DNA of 48,997 nt, from assembly GCA_002451165.1 (NCBI GenBank), contig DKBH01000007.1, positions 7,970 through 56,966 of the forward strand. The letters run 5' to 3'. The stretch comes from Nitrospiraceae bacterium UBA6905 (lineage in GTDB: Bacteria; Nitrospirota; Thermodesulfovibrionia; Thermodesulfovibrionales; UBA6898). Positions 8,188-16,511 of the stretch are shown piece by piece (within the stretch, counting starts at the first letter, position 1; the number at the start of each line of letters is the position of its first letter). The translations under genes were made by a program, and so were the position numbers. The notes beneath the pieces are model-generated. The model was not told where the DNA came from and did no database searches. It was given only the letters and a program-made list of their open reading frames with translations.

Positions 8188-9024
8188 TTACCAATCAAGT
8201 TTTCTTGCCATGAGCCTCCGATACAGGGGTCTGGGAAGAAATGCACTGTTATGAATTTCCTTTGAGTAATATCTGCATTTAATCTTCTGTCTTGTCCTGA
8301 TATCTCTCGGGTCCAGCTGTTTGGACCCGACCGAGAAGGTCCACCAGTTTCCGGCATACGTTGCTATGGGTGCTGTATAGAGGTCGACGATTGGGAACAC
8401 GGATTGCAGGGTCTCCTGAACGGCAATTACCATATCTTTATGAAAATGGAGCGATTCAGAAAGAGAAACGTACATACCGTTCGGGGTCAGACAGTTCTTG
8501 ACAGAACGGAAAAATTTCTTTGTAAAAAGGCTTTTTGCAAATCCGATGATGTCCGTAGAGTCGACAATAACGAGATCAATATCCGCTATCCTGCTCTTAA
8601 CGAACTCTGCGCCATCCATGCATTGTATCTCGACCCGTGTATCGGTAACACCGCAGGCCACACGGGGAAAGAACTTTCGTGATACATTGATGACATCCTC
8701 ATCGATTTCAATAAAATAGACTTTTTCGACTGACTTATATTTCAGGACTTCGCGGACAGTTCCCCCGTCGCCGCCGCCGATGACGATTACCTTCTTCGGT
8801 TCGGGGTGACTACTCATAACGACGTGCGTCAGCATCTCATGATAAAAGAGTTCGTCCTTTTCTGTGATCTGAACCACCCCGTCCAGGACCAGGATCTTTC
8901 CGAAAAAAGGATTTTCGAACACCATGATGTCCTGAAATTTACTGCGTTTATGGTAGAGCACATTGCTCACTTCGTAGGTATACTGGATAGGAGCATATGG
9001 ATCGTTTTCAAAGAACCTTATCAT
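8188..9024 (-). CDS. speE: spermidine synthase (polyamine aminopropyltransferase)
   Basis: Transfers an aminopropyl group from decarboxylated SAM to putrescine. The 278-residue protein has the N-terminal beta-barrel tetramerisation region (YEVSNVLYHKRSKFQDIMVF) and the Rossmann methyltransferase-like core. The core carries VIGGGDGGTVREVLK, the acidic YFIEIDEDVI, and the catalytic loop VIVDSTDIIG in which DSTD replaces the commoner DxxDP form. The ATG is preceded by GAGAGGT and follows the decarboxylase by 10 nt, so the two form a polyamine operon. No SAM decarboxylase gene is present here; it would have to be elsewhere. Confidence 0.93.
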   Translation of the reverse strand: MIRFFENDPYAPIQYTYEVSNVLYHKRSKFQDIMVFENPFFGKILVLDGVVQITEKDELFYHEMLTHVVMSSHPEPKKVIVIGGGDGGTVREVLKYKSVEKVYFIEIDEDVINVSRKFFPRVACGVTDTRVEIQCMDGAEFVKSRIADIDLVIVDSTDIIGFAKSLFTKKFFRSVKNCLTPNGMYVSLSESLHFHKDMVIAVQETLQSVFPIVDLYTAPIATYAGNWWTFSVGSKQLDPRDIRTRQKIKCRYYSKEIHNSAFLPRPLYRRLMARKLDW

Positions 9025-9034
9025 TGGGTACCTC

Positions 9035-10189
9035 TCATATCAATATAGTTTTCGGTATTGAAAAACCATTAAATTCAGATGCATAGGAGATAGTATATGC
9101 GCCGCTGGACAGGATGAGTACATAGCTGCCTACCGCCGGTTCGGGGAGCATAACGTCTTTTTCTATGACATCAAAGCTGTCGCAGCTCGGACCCGCCAGT
9201 GTCCACTTCTTCGCTTCCCGGGAACCTTCGACTATGTAACTATATTTAATGCCGCCGACGCTTTCCATGAGTCCGTTGAATACTCCTACATCCAGAATAA
9301 GCCACTGCTCATCACCTCGGGCGGCCTTTCCTATAACGCGCGTGACAAAAATGCCGGCATCGCCGACGACCGCCCTTCCGGGCTCTATAAGCACCCGAAT
9401 TTTTTTAGGGAACTTTTCGTAGATCAGTCTGTGTATGTTCTTATCGATTGCTGAGATACCAACGACATCTTTGGTATAGCGAATCGGATAGCCGCCTCCG
9501 ATGTTCAGGAGTGAGAGTTTAATGCCTGCCTTTTCAACTCTGTCCCAAAGGTCTTTTGCCTTGTTCAGCGCCGAGTTCCAGTTGTAAATGTTCGTGCACT
9601 GTGAGCCCACGTGGAAGGTTATGCCGACGGGATTCAGCCCTTTTTTCTTTGCGAGGACGAGCAGTTCCTCTGCTACATCGACCTCGACAGCAAACTTCTT
9701 ACTCAGCGGCCATTCACTTCCTTCGTTCGGGACGGAGAGTCTGATATAGACATGAGCCCCCGGTATAAATTCCCGCAGTTTCAGGATTTCAGCTTCCGAG
9801 TCAAAGGAGAAATACTTGATGCCGGCCTCAGCCGCCAGCCTGAGAAACCTGAATGATTTGATAGGATTGCTGGTAATTATCCTTGTACTAGAAACTCCAA
9901 TAGAAGAAAGTATATTCAGCTCTCCTTCCGACGCTATTTCAAAGCCGATACCGAGACTATTGATAAGCTTCAACACTTCGATGTCCGGATTTGCCTTAAC
10001 GGCATAGAAGACTTCGGCATGTCTGATGTGCCTGCCGATAGCATGGACTTTTTGGCGCACTTTTGCCTTGTCCATCAAGAGGTACGGCGGCTCGATGTCT
10101 GAGCTCCTGATGAACTCGATTGTTTTTTGGATGGTTGATTTCGCGGTTATTTTGGTATGTGATTTGTCGATTCTGAAACGGTGTTTCAT
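9035..10189 (-). CDS. ornithine/lysine-type PLP decarboxylase (fold type III)
   Basis: A 384-residue alanine-racemase-fold decarboxylase, most likely making putrescine from ornithine for the spermidine synthase that follows. Motifs: PLP-binding Lys in VFYAVKANPD (about residue 65), FHVGSQ near 195, GGGYPI for phosphate binding near 230, IEPGRAVVGDAG near 265, catalytic Cys in GPSCDSFDVI near 325, and the C-terminal YASEFNGF. The relatives are ornithine decarboxylase, lysine/ornithine decarboxylase, carboxynorspermidine decarboxylase and diaminopimelate decarboxylase. The GPSCDSFD form and the pairing with speE favour ornithine (possibly lysine too). The N-terminus is about 25 residues longer than usual. 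Confidence 0.88.
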   Translation of the reverse strand: MKHRFRIDKSHTKITAKSTIQKTIEFIRSSDIEPPYLLMDKAKVRQKVHAIGRHIRHAEVFYAVKANPDIEVLKLINSLGIGFEIASEGELNILSSIGVSSTRIITSNPIKSFRFLRLAAEAGIKYFSFDSEAEILKLREFIPGAHVYIRLSVPNEGSEWPLSKKFAVEVDVAEELLVLAKKKGLNPVGITFHVGSQCTNIYNWNSALNKAKDLWDRVEKAGIKLSLLNIGGGYPIRYTKDVVGISAIDKNIHRLIYEKFPKKIRVLIEPGRAVVGDAGIFVTRVIGKAARGDEQWLILDVGVFNGLMESVGGIKYSYIVEGSREAKKWTLAGPSCDSFDVIEKDVMLPEPAVGSYVLILSSGAYTISYASEFNGFSIPKTILI

Positions 10190-10270
10190 CCTATGTCGTC
10201 CTTGGTGAACAATTATTTAAAGGTATTTGCAGGAAAAATTCAATAAAAAGTTTGTCGGCGGCTCCTGCAT

Positions 10271-10520
10271 TCATATCGAGAGCAAAGTATTCATACTTGT
10301 GACGATCTCTTGCATTTTGAATGGTTTCTGGAGGAAGGTATGATGACGTTGTCCGCGGCTTAACACTATCTGGTCTTCAGCGACCTTAGCGGAAGTAATA
10401 AGAATTCCTGATCTCTTTGCATCCGCTTAATTGCCAATGTAACATCATACGTCTGGAGTGCACACTCTATCGATACGGTTAGGAAGCGGCATCGAGACGT
10501 ATCGACCAAGCCCTCACTGT
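10271..10520 (-). pseudogene. decayed response-regulator receiver domain
   Basis: This stretch lies in the 400-bp gap upstream of the decarboxylase. On the minus strand one frame ends at TGA 10271 and encodes a segment with SGILITSAKVAED and FLQKPFKMQEIVTSMNTLLS. That matches the last third of a CheY-like receiver (beta-4 strand, then the conserved Lys-Pro before helix 5). A different frame just upstream gives ECALQTYDVTLAIK, like the early beta-2 region. The middle, with the phospho-acceptor Asp, is missing, and the frames do not join, so it is a remnant. Confidence 0.45.
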
Positions 10521-10595
10521 TGAGGCATACGGGCTCAGAATAGGAGGGCGAGGGAGAAAGGTGAGGAGGGAAGAGGGGGGGCAACTGTTGCCGGG

Positions 10596-11276
10596 TCATT
10601 TAGGCTTTCTCGCCGCAAGGAGACGTTTTCCAGCGCTTCTGACTATCTCGGGTACGTTCTTATTCTTCTCAAGGATGACTAGGTCCTTGGTCTTGAGATT
10701 ACCCACAAGGCCGACTGATATGCCGGGAGGGGTCTTGGGGTTTGTAACCAAGGCGAATACAATGGAGTAATTTTTCAGCCAGTCCCTGTTCTTGGCAATT
10801 CTTCTGAGTGCCTCGTCGCTTATGGAACGGGATCGCGCTATCATTTCGACCTCCGTATCGGTAATCTTCTGATTATCCAAAACACCGAGCATGACTTCTT
10901 TATTCGTATCCTTGATCAGGATGCCCCTGATTTCCCTGCCCCCTTTCATTGCGAGCTGCAATCTCTCGGAGACCGACAATGTCTGGATTTTCTGAAGGAT
11001 ATTCTGTGTACGCACCTCCCGCGGACGTTCCGCTCTTGCTGCTGCAGCGGATGATGATGACGTAGGCAGATGAAGAAGGGCCGAGATGGAAATTCTTACT
11101 TCCTCCGGCGTATCAGGGTGTGTATGAAGCAGTCGGAGAATCTCCGGTCGGGTCTTATTCGTTCTTGCAATCTCCTCGAAAAGAGCGGGATCTGAAGCAT
11201 CGTCGATAAGTATCTCTAAGACCTCTTTGGAAGCTAAAGAGAAATCAAGGCCAAGCAGGGGTCTAGAATTTTCCAT
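10596..11276 (-). CDS. conserved hypothetical protein with HEAT-like helical repeats
   Basis: A 226-residue soluble protein with no signal peptide, which I do not recognise. It is nearly all helical and looks built from repeated 22-25-residue helix pairs: one set around residues 15-70 (EILIDDASDPALFEEIA, RPEILRLLHTHPDTPEEVR) and another around 130-190 (GVLDNQKITDTEVEMIA, EALRRIAKNRDWL, FALVTNPKTPPGISV). The recurring LxNPxTP phrase and short leucine-rich helices resemble HEAT/LRV-like repeat proteins. A low-complexity Ser/Ala stretch near residue 72 joins the two halves. Its start overlaps the end of tlyA by 14 nt, so it is co-transcribed with the isoprenoid genes upstream. The function is unknown. 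Confidence 0.7.
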   Translation of the reverse strand: MENSRPLLGLDFSLASKEVLEILIDDASDPALFEEIARTNKTRPEILRLLHTHPDTPEEVRISISALLHLPTSSSSAAAARAERPREVRTQNILQKIQTLSVSERLQLAMKGGREIRGILIKDTNKEVMLGVLDNQKITDTEVEMIARSRSISDEALRRIAKNRDWLKNYSIVFALVTNPKTPPGISVGLVGNLKTKDLVILEKNKNVPEIVRSAGKRLLAARKPK

Positions 11277-12015
11277 CGCCTTGTCTCCTCAGATGGATGA
11301 AATATTCCCTGTTTCCTTTCTGACCCGTGACAGGTGAGTCAGAGATCCCTAAGACAGAGAGCCTGGCTTCTTCTGAGAATTCACATATTTTTTTCAACGC
11401 TGAAAGCCGCTTTGTCTCGTCCCTGACAATCCCCCCTTTTTCTATCATTCCCTTGCTCAGTTCGAACTGAGGCTTGACCAATGCAATTATATCTCCGCTG
11501 ATACGCAGAAAATCATGCATGCGGGGAAGCACCTTGGTGAGAGAGATAAACGATACGTCGATAACGATGAGATCAAGCATTTCCGGGATACGTTCTTTTT
11601 CAAGATAGCGAATATTCGTTTTTTCAAGGAGAATGATGCGGGGATCATTTCTTAACGACCAGTCCAGCTGTCCATATCCTACATCTATCGCGTACACTTT
11701 AGCCGCGCCCTGCGCGAGCAGGCAATCAGTGAAACCACCCGTAGAACACCCGACGTCCATGACGGTCATGCCGGCGGGATCTACGCTAAAAGTCGCCAGT
11801 GCTGCAGCAAGCTTTACGCCGCCCCGACTGACAAAGGGGATGTCTTTTCCCCGCAGGGCAATAGCTGCATCGACAAGAACAAGCGTTCCGGCTTTCGTCA
11901 CCTTTTGATCATCTACAAGGATCTGTCCAGCCATAATAAGCGCTTTCGCCCGCTCTCTGCTCTTCACGATGCCTCTGTCAACGATTATCTTATCAAGCCT
12001 TTCTCTTGTTTTCAT
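11263..12015 (-). CDS. tlyA: TlyA-family rRNA (2'-O-cytidine) methyltransferase
   Basis: A 250-residue TlyA/hemolysin-A family protein. It has an N-terminal S4 RNA-binding domain (RLDKIIVDRGIVKSRERAK, MAGQILVDDQKV) and a C-terminal FtsJ/RrmJ-like SAM methyltransferase domain. The latter contains MDVGCSTGGFTDCLLAQGA, YAIDVGYGQLDW, VIDVSFISLTKVLP and IALVKPQFEL. The FtsJ-type catalytic set and the S4 domain support RNA methylation; mycobacterial TlyA modifies cytidines in 16S and 23S rRNA. The frame opens at ATG 12039, but the ATG at 12015 places the S4 domain at the usual distance. In many bacteria this gene sits beside dxs and ispA, as here. Confidence 0.92.
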   Translation of the reverse strand: MKTRERLDKIIVDRGIVKSRERAKALIMAGQILVDDQKVTKAGTLVLVDAAIALRGKDIPFVSRGGVKLAAALATFSVDPAGMTVMDVGCSTGGFTDCLLAQGAAKVYAIDVGYGQLDWSLRNDPRIILLEKTNIRYLEKERIPEMLDLIVIDVSFISLTKVLPRMHDFLRISGDIIALVKPQFELSKGMIEKGGIVRDETKRLSALKKICEFSEEARLSVLGISDSPVTGQKGNREYFIHLRRQGDGKF

Positions 12016-12113
12016 GTATCCGCTGGTCACACTGATCATAACTTATGTCTATTATAATGGAAAAAAGGTTTTCTTGAGAATGCCAGAAGCAAAGACTCTG
12101 TAATTGCAGTGGG

Positions 12114-13988
12114 CTATAAGATAAGAAAAGGTTCCTTAGTAAATGCAAGGGCTTTATGGTAGAGCCCATCTTCGTCAAGTCCATAAATGGACCTCAGGCG
12201 TTCCATACTCCCCTGCTCAACGAAGAAATCGGGAATCCCGACTCTTTTTATCATGACAGAGTGCTTTCCCGCATCGGCGAGGCATTCCATGACAGCACTG
12301 CCAAAGCCTCCCTGCAGCACATTTTCCTCTACTGTGATGATCCGCGGGACACGGGAAGCGATGTCAAGAATAAGGTCACGGTCAAGCGGCTTGATGAAAC
12401 GAGCATTAATCACAGCAGCGTGAACGTCATCGGTCTCGAGCCGTTCTGCAGCCCGGATAGCTGCGAGAACGGTGTTTCCAGCTGCCATGAAGACGACGTC
12501 AGAGCCCTCACGCAGCACTTCAGCCCTGCCGAGAGAAAGAGGAGCCTGAGGCAGGGCAAGGTGAGGGGCCTTTCCCCGTGGATACCTGATAGCTGAAGGG
12601 CCTTCATGCTCCAAGGCCCAGGCAAGCATAAGCATCAGTTCGTCGGTGTCCTTCGGGGCCAGAATCGTGAGATTCGGTATGTGTCTGAGAAAGGATATGT
12701 CAAACACCCCGTGATGTGTCGGTCCATCCTCACCGACGAAGCCGCATCTGTCGATAGCGAAGATTACCGGAAGCTTCTGCAGACAGACATCATGAACGAT
12801 TTGATCATAAGCGCGCTGAAGAAAAGTCGAGTAGACTGCGACAACAGGTCTGAGACCTCCCGCTGCAAGTCCGGCGGCAAACGTTACCGCATGTTGTTCT
12901 GCGATGCCCACGTCATAGATCCGATCGGGGAACTTTTCAGCAAAGCAATCAAGACCGGTTCCTTCCTTCATTGCCGCAGTAATAGCGACGACGCGGCGGT
13001 CGATTTCAGCAAGTGAGGTCAGGCACCTCCCAAAGGCTGCACTGTAACTGACGGCGCCGGAGCTTATCGGAGAACCTGTTTCCACTTCAAATGGACCCAC
13101 CCCATGGAACACGCAGGGGTCTTTTTCAGAAAACTCATATCCCTTCCCCTTTTTCGTAATGACATGGACAAGGGTAGGTGAGGTCGCCGGTTTTATCCTC
13201 GTCAGGGTATCGATGAGTTGATCGATGTTGTGACCATCAATAGGCCCAATATAATCGAACCCAAGTTCCTCGAAGAGCATGCCGGGCAGCAGTATCCCTT
13301 TCAGGGTCTCCTCAGCTTTTTGTGCTATTTTCGCAACCTGGCCGCCAAGTCGAGGAATGCCTTCGAGGAATGATTTTGTCTCTTTTTTGAATCTTCGGTA
13401 ACGTTCGTCAGTTAATATCCTGTTCATGTACGATGAGAGCGCGCCCACGTTCGGGGATATAGACATTTCATTGTCATTGAGAATGACCATGAGGTCTTTT
13501 TTGAGATGTCCTGCGTTATTCAGACCTTCAAAGGCCAAGCCACCAGAAAGAGCGCCGTCACCGATCACGGCAATCACCTTAAAACCTTTATGGTTTCTGT
13601 CACGGGACTCAAGGATACCCAGTGCGGCAGATATGGAAGTTGAACTGTGGCCGGTTCCGAAGGAATCATGTGGTGATTCTGCAATTTTCGGGAATCCCGA
13701 TATCCCTCGATATTGTCTGATGGATTGAAAAAGGTTCTTTCTCCCGGTAAGGATCTTGTGGGCATACGACTGATGACCAACATCCCAGACAACCTTGTCT
13801 TCAGGAGAATGAAACACATAATGGAGCGCAATGGTCAATTCAACAATGCCGAGGTTCGACGCAAGATGTCCGCCATTGGCAGAAACAGTATGAATAATAA
13901 GAGTCCTCAGTTCCTGGGCAAGGGCGGTGAGTTCGGTTGATGTTAGGGTCTTTAGGTCATCAGGAGAGGAAATTCTGTCGAGCACCAT
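12114..13988 (-). CDS. dxs: 1-deoxy-D-xylulose-5-phosphate synthase
   Basis: The first enzyme of the MEP isoprenoid pathway; it condenses pyruvate and glyceraldehyde 3-phosphate with thiamine diphosphate. The 624-residue protein has the transketolase layout: ThDP-binding GDGALSGGLAFEGLNNAG (about residues 145-165), catalytic His in GHSSTSISAALG, DVGIAEQHAVTFAAGLA near 365 with the ThDP-activating Glu, and a C-terminal transketolase domain. The ATG overlaps the stop of the upstream prenyl synthase (ATGA type), so the two are translationally coupled. Confidence 0.98.
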   Translation of the reverse strand: MVLDRISSPDDLKTLTSTELTALAQELRTLIIHTVSANGGHLASNLGIVELTIALHYVFHSPEDKVVWDVGHQSYAHKILTGRKNLFQSIRQYRGISGFPKIAESPHDSFGTGHSSTSISAALGILESRDRNHKGFKVIAVIGDGALSGGLAFEGLNNAGHLKKDLMVILNDNEMSISPNVGALSSYMNRILTDERYRRFKKETKSFLEGIPRLGGQVAKIAQKAEETLKGILLPGMLFEELGFDYIGPIDGHNIDQLIDTLTRIKPATSPTLVHVITKKGKGYEFSEKDPCVFHGVGPFEVETGSPISSGAVSYSAAFGRCLTSLAEIDRRVVAITAAMKEGTGLDCFAEKFPDRIYDVGIAEQHAVTFAAGLAAGGLRPVVAVYSTFLQRAYDQIVHDVCLQKLPVIFAIDRCGFVGEDGPTHHGVFDISFLRHIPNLTILAPKDTDELMLMLAWALEHEGPSAIRYPRGKAPHLALPQAPLSLGRAEVLREGSDVVFMAAGNTVLAAIRAAERLETDDVHAAVINARFIKPLDRDLILDIASRVPRIITVEENVLQGGFGSAVMECLADAGKHSVMIKRVGIPDFFVEQGSMERLRSIYGLDEDGLYHKALAFTKEPFLIL

Positions 13989-14875
13989 CAGCTCCTCCTC
14001 ATAAGAATGTAATCCGCTATCTCTCTGAGCGTATCGGCCTCGGAACCGAAAATAGACAGTGCTTCATGGGCGTCGGCGATCAGATGTTCCGCTATATCCT
14101 TTGATTTTTGAATGCCGTAAAGTCGCGGATATGTCATCTTCTTGATTTTTTCGTCACTTCCTATGGATTTCCCAAGTTCCTCAGTGCTGCCTTCAATATC
14201 CAGAATATCATCGATTACCTGGAAAGCGAGTCCGACATGCTCGCCATAAGTGCTCAGCGCATCGAGTACCTCCTGGTTGCTGCCAAAAAGGATGGGACCC
14301 ATGCGTACAGATGCCCTGAGCAAAGCTCCGGTCTTACGGGTATGAATGAAAAAGAGAGTATCCGTATCGGGTTCCTTTTTCTCGGAAAGAATATCCTGAA
14401 CCTGCCCCGCAACCATGCCATCTAGCCCGGATGCAAATGCGACCTCTCGTAGTGCAAACAATAAATTGGACGGCGTTATCCCGGACGAGAAAGACGGATC
14501 CGCAAGGATGGCGAACGCGTCAGTAAGCAGTGCATCTCCCGCAAGAATAGCAATTGCTTCTCCGTATACCCTGTGGTTTGTTGGCTTGCCTCGCCGCAGA
14601 TCATCGTTATCCATTGCGGGTAGGTCATCGTGGATGAGCGAATAGGTATGAATCAGTTCAAGCGACGATGCATAGGGGACAATATCAAGTGGGTTGCCTC
14701 CGCAGGTCTCGTAAGAGGCAAGGGCGAGGATGGGGCGCACACGCTTGCCGCCCGCAAAAAGTGAATAAAGCATGGCTTCCTGCAGTACGGCGGGTATATG
14801 CGATCTGCTATAGTATTTTTTGAAAAATGCGTCTACGAGGTCCCTCTTTTCGTGAAGATAATTATTGATGTCCAT
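13988..14875 (-). CDS. ispA: (2E,6E)-farnesyl / geranylgeranyl diphosphate synthase
   Basis: A short-chain trans-prenyltransferase that extends DMAPP with IPP, downstream of Dxs products. The 295-residue protein contains GGKRVRPILALA, the first Asp-rich motif DDLPAMDNDDLRRGKPTNH with its CLD-type two-residue insert (bacterial FPP/GGPP type), TGALLRASVRMG, and the second motif VIDDILDIEG. Upstream of the first motif is SLIHDDLPAMD with small residues, so the chain length cannot be decided. The frame is open to a TTG further up; the ATG at 14875 gives the usual N-terminus but has only a weak ribosome binding site. It lies directly before dxs, with a 1-base stop/start overlap. Confidence 0.93.
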   Translation of the reverse strand: MDINNYLHEKRDLVDAFFKKYYSRSHIPAVLQEAMLYSLFAGGKRVRPILALASYETCGGNPLDIVPYASSLELIHTYSLIHDDLPAMDNDDLRRGKPTNHRVYGEAIAILAGDALLTDAFAILADPSFSSGITPSNLLFALREVAFASGLDGMVAGQVQDILSEKKEPDTDTLFFIHTRKTGALLRASVRMGPILFGSNQEVLDALSTYGEHVGLAFQVIDDILDIEGSTEELGKSIGSDEKIKKMTYPRLYGIQKSKDIAEHLIADAHEALSIFGSEADTLREIADYILMRRS

Positions 14876-14939
14876 AAGAATTCTTATAGGGGTCAAACCT
14901 GAATGAATTTCTGGTCGCGCATTACCACCAGTCTCCGGT

Positions 14940-16478
14940 TCATTCCCATTCGATCGTTCCCGGAGGTTTAGAAGTTATGTCAAAGACGACTCGGTTTACG
15001 CCTTTGACTTCATTAATAATCCTGTTTGATATCTGTCCCATGATCTCGTAAGGTAGTTTCGCCCAATCAGCTGTCATGCCGTCAAGACTTGTTACCGCTC
15101 TGACAGCGACCACATGCTCATAGGTTCGTTCATCACCCATTACTCCGACGCTCTTGATCGGCAGTATAACCGCAAAGGCCTGCCAAATTTTGCGGTAGAG
15201 GCCCGCAGCTTTTATCTCCTCCAACACGATCGCATCAGCTTCCCTGAGTATGCTAAGCTTTTCCTCGGCTATGTCACCGATGCAACGAATCGCAAGTCCC
15301 GGCCCGGGAAATGGATGCCGCCAGCAGATCTCCTCGGAAAGACCAAGTTCTTCCCCGAGAACCCTGACCTCATCCTTGAAGAGCTCTCTCAAAGGCTCAA
15401 TGAGCTGAAGCCGCATCACCTCAGGAAGTCCTCCCACATTATGGTGACTCTTGATTACTGCAGAGGGACCCCTGAACGACACACTTTCGATGACATCAGG
15501 ATAGAGTGTTCCCTGAGCGAGAAATTCTGCGCCCCGTATTTTTTTTGCCTCTTCCTCAAAAACCGCAATGAATTCGTTGCCGATGATCTTTCGTTTCTTT
15601 TCCGGGTCGGTGATTCCCTTTAGTTTTTTCAGAAAGCGTTTCCGAGCATCGACGGGGATGAGTTTCAAATGAAAGTGACCTTTAAAGGTTTTTACGACTT
15701 TTTCGGTCTCGCCTTTGCGCAGCAATCCATTATCAACGAATATGCAGGTAAGGTTATTACCGATTGCCCTATGTACCAACAGAGCAACCACGGAGGAGTC
15801 AACGCCTCCGCTCAATGCGCAGACGACCTTCTTCTTGCCAACTAAGTTGCGAATCGCCATCGTAGACCATTCAATAAAGGATGACATTTGCCATGTCGGC
15901 TTGCAACCGCATATAGGAAAGACAAAATTGTGCAGGATGCGGTCGCCTTCGTCTGTATGGACAACTTCAGGATGAAACTGAAGGGCAAAAAAATGTCGAT
16001 TGATATCAGCCATTGCAGCAATAGGTGAATTTGCTGTATGAGCGATGACGGAAAAACCTTTAGGAAGAGTTTCTATTCTGTCACCGTGACTCATCCAAAC
16101 CTTAGATTTTTGGGATACGCCCCAGAGGAAATCCCTGTCATCATCGACGACGAGTTCAGCGTTGCCATATTCTCGTTTGTTTGAGCGGGCGACATTACCG
16201 CCGAGATGATACGCCATCAGCTGCATGCCGTAACAGATACCAAGGACCGGAATCCCCAGGTTGAATATTGCCATGTCGGGCATGGGTGCGCCCTTGTCAT
16301 ATACACTTGAAGGACCGCCAGAAAGGATTATGCCGTTCGGATTAAATTCCCTGATCTTTGCCACGGAAGCATTGAAGGGGAATATCTCTGAATAGACCTT
16401 GCTTTCGCGAATCCTCCGAGCGATAAGCTGCGTGTACTGAGAACCGAAATCGAGTACTAATATTTTATCGTTATGCAT
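14940..16478 (-). CDS. guaA: GMP synthase (glutamine-hydrolysing)
   Basis: Converts XMP to GMP with glutamine and ATP. The 512-residue protein has an N-terminal class I glutamine amidotransferase domain (nucleophile Cys in GICYGMQLMAYHLGG, His and Glu in ALQFHPEVVHTDEG). An ATP pyrophosphatase domain follows, with P-loop CALSGGVDSSVVALL near residue 220, then the C-terminal dimerisation domain ending in DITSKPPGTIEWE, the standard end of the family. It follows guaB by about 30 nt on the same strand, so the two steps from IMP to GMP are in one operon. Confidence 0.99.
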   Translation of the reverse strand: MHNDKILVLDFGSQYTQLIARRIRESKVYSEIFPFNASVAKIREFNPNGIILSGGPSSVYDKGAPMPDMAIFNLGIPVLGICYGMQLMAYHLGGNVARSNKREYGNAELVVDDDRDFLWGVSQKSKVWMSHGDRIETLPKGFSVIAHTANSPIAAMADINRHFFALQFHPEVVHTDEGDRILHNFVFPICGCKPTWQMSSFIEWSTMAIRNLVGKKKVVCALSGGVDSSVVALLVHRAIGNNLTCIFVDNGLLRKGETEKVVKTFKGHFHLKLIPVDARKRFLKKLKGITDPEKKRKIIGNEFIAVFEEEAKKIRGAEFLAQGTLYPDVIESVSFRGPSAVIKSHHNVGGLPEVMRLQLIEPLRELFKDEVRVLGEELGLSEEICWRHPFPGPGLAIRCIGDIAEEKLSILREADAIVLEEIKAAGLYRKIWQAFAVILPIKSVGVMGDERTYEHVVAVRAVTSLDGMTADWAKLPYEIMGQISNRIINEVKGVNRVVFDITSKPPGTIEWE

Positions 16479-16511
16479 GGTTGATCTCAGTCCTGCGATC
16501 TGATAGAACTA

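Noticed and set aside
10366..10599. A 77-residue gene on the minus strand
   Set aside because: It covers part of the decayed response regulator in the wrong frame for the conserved C-terminal segment.
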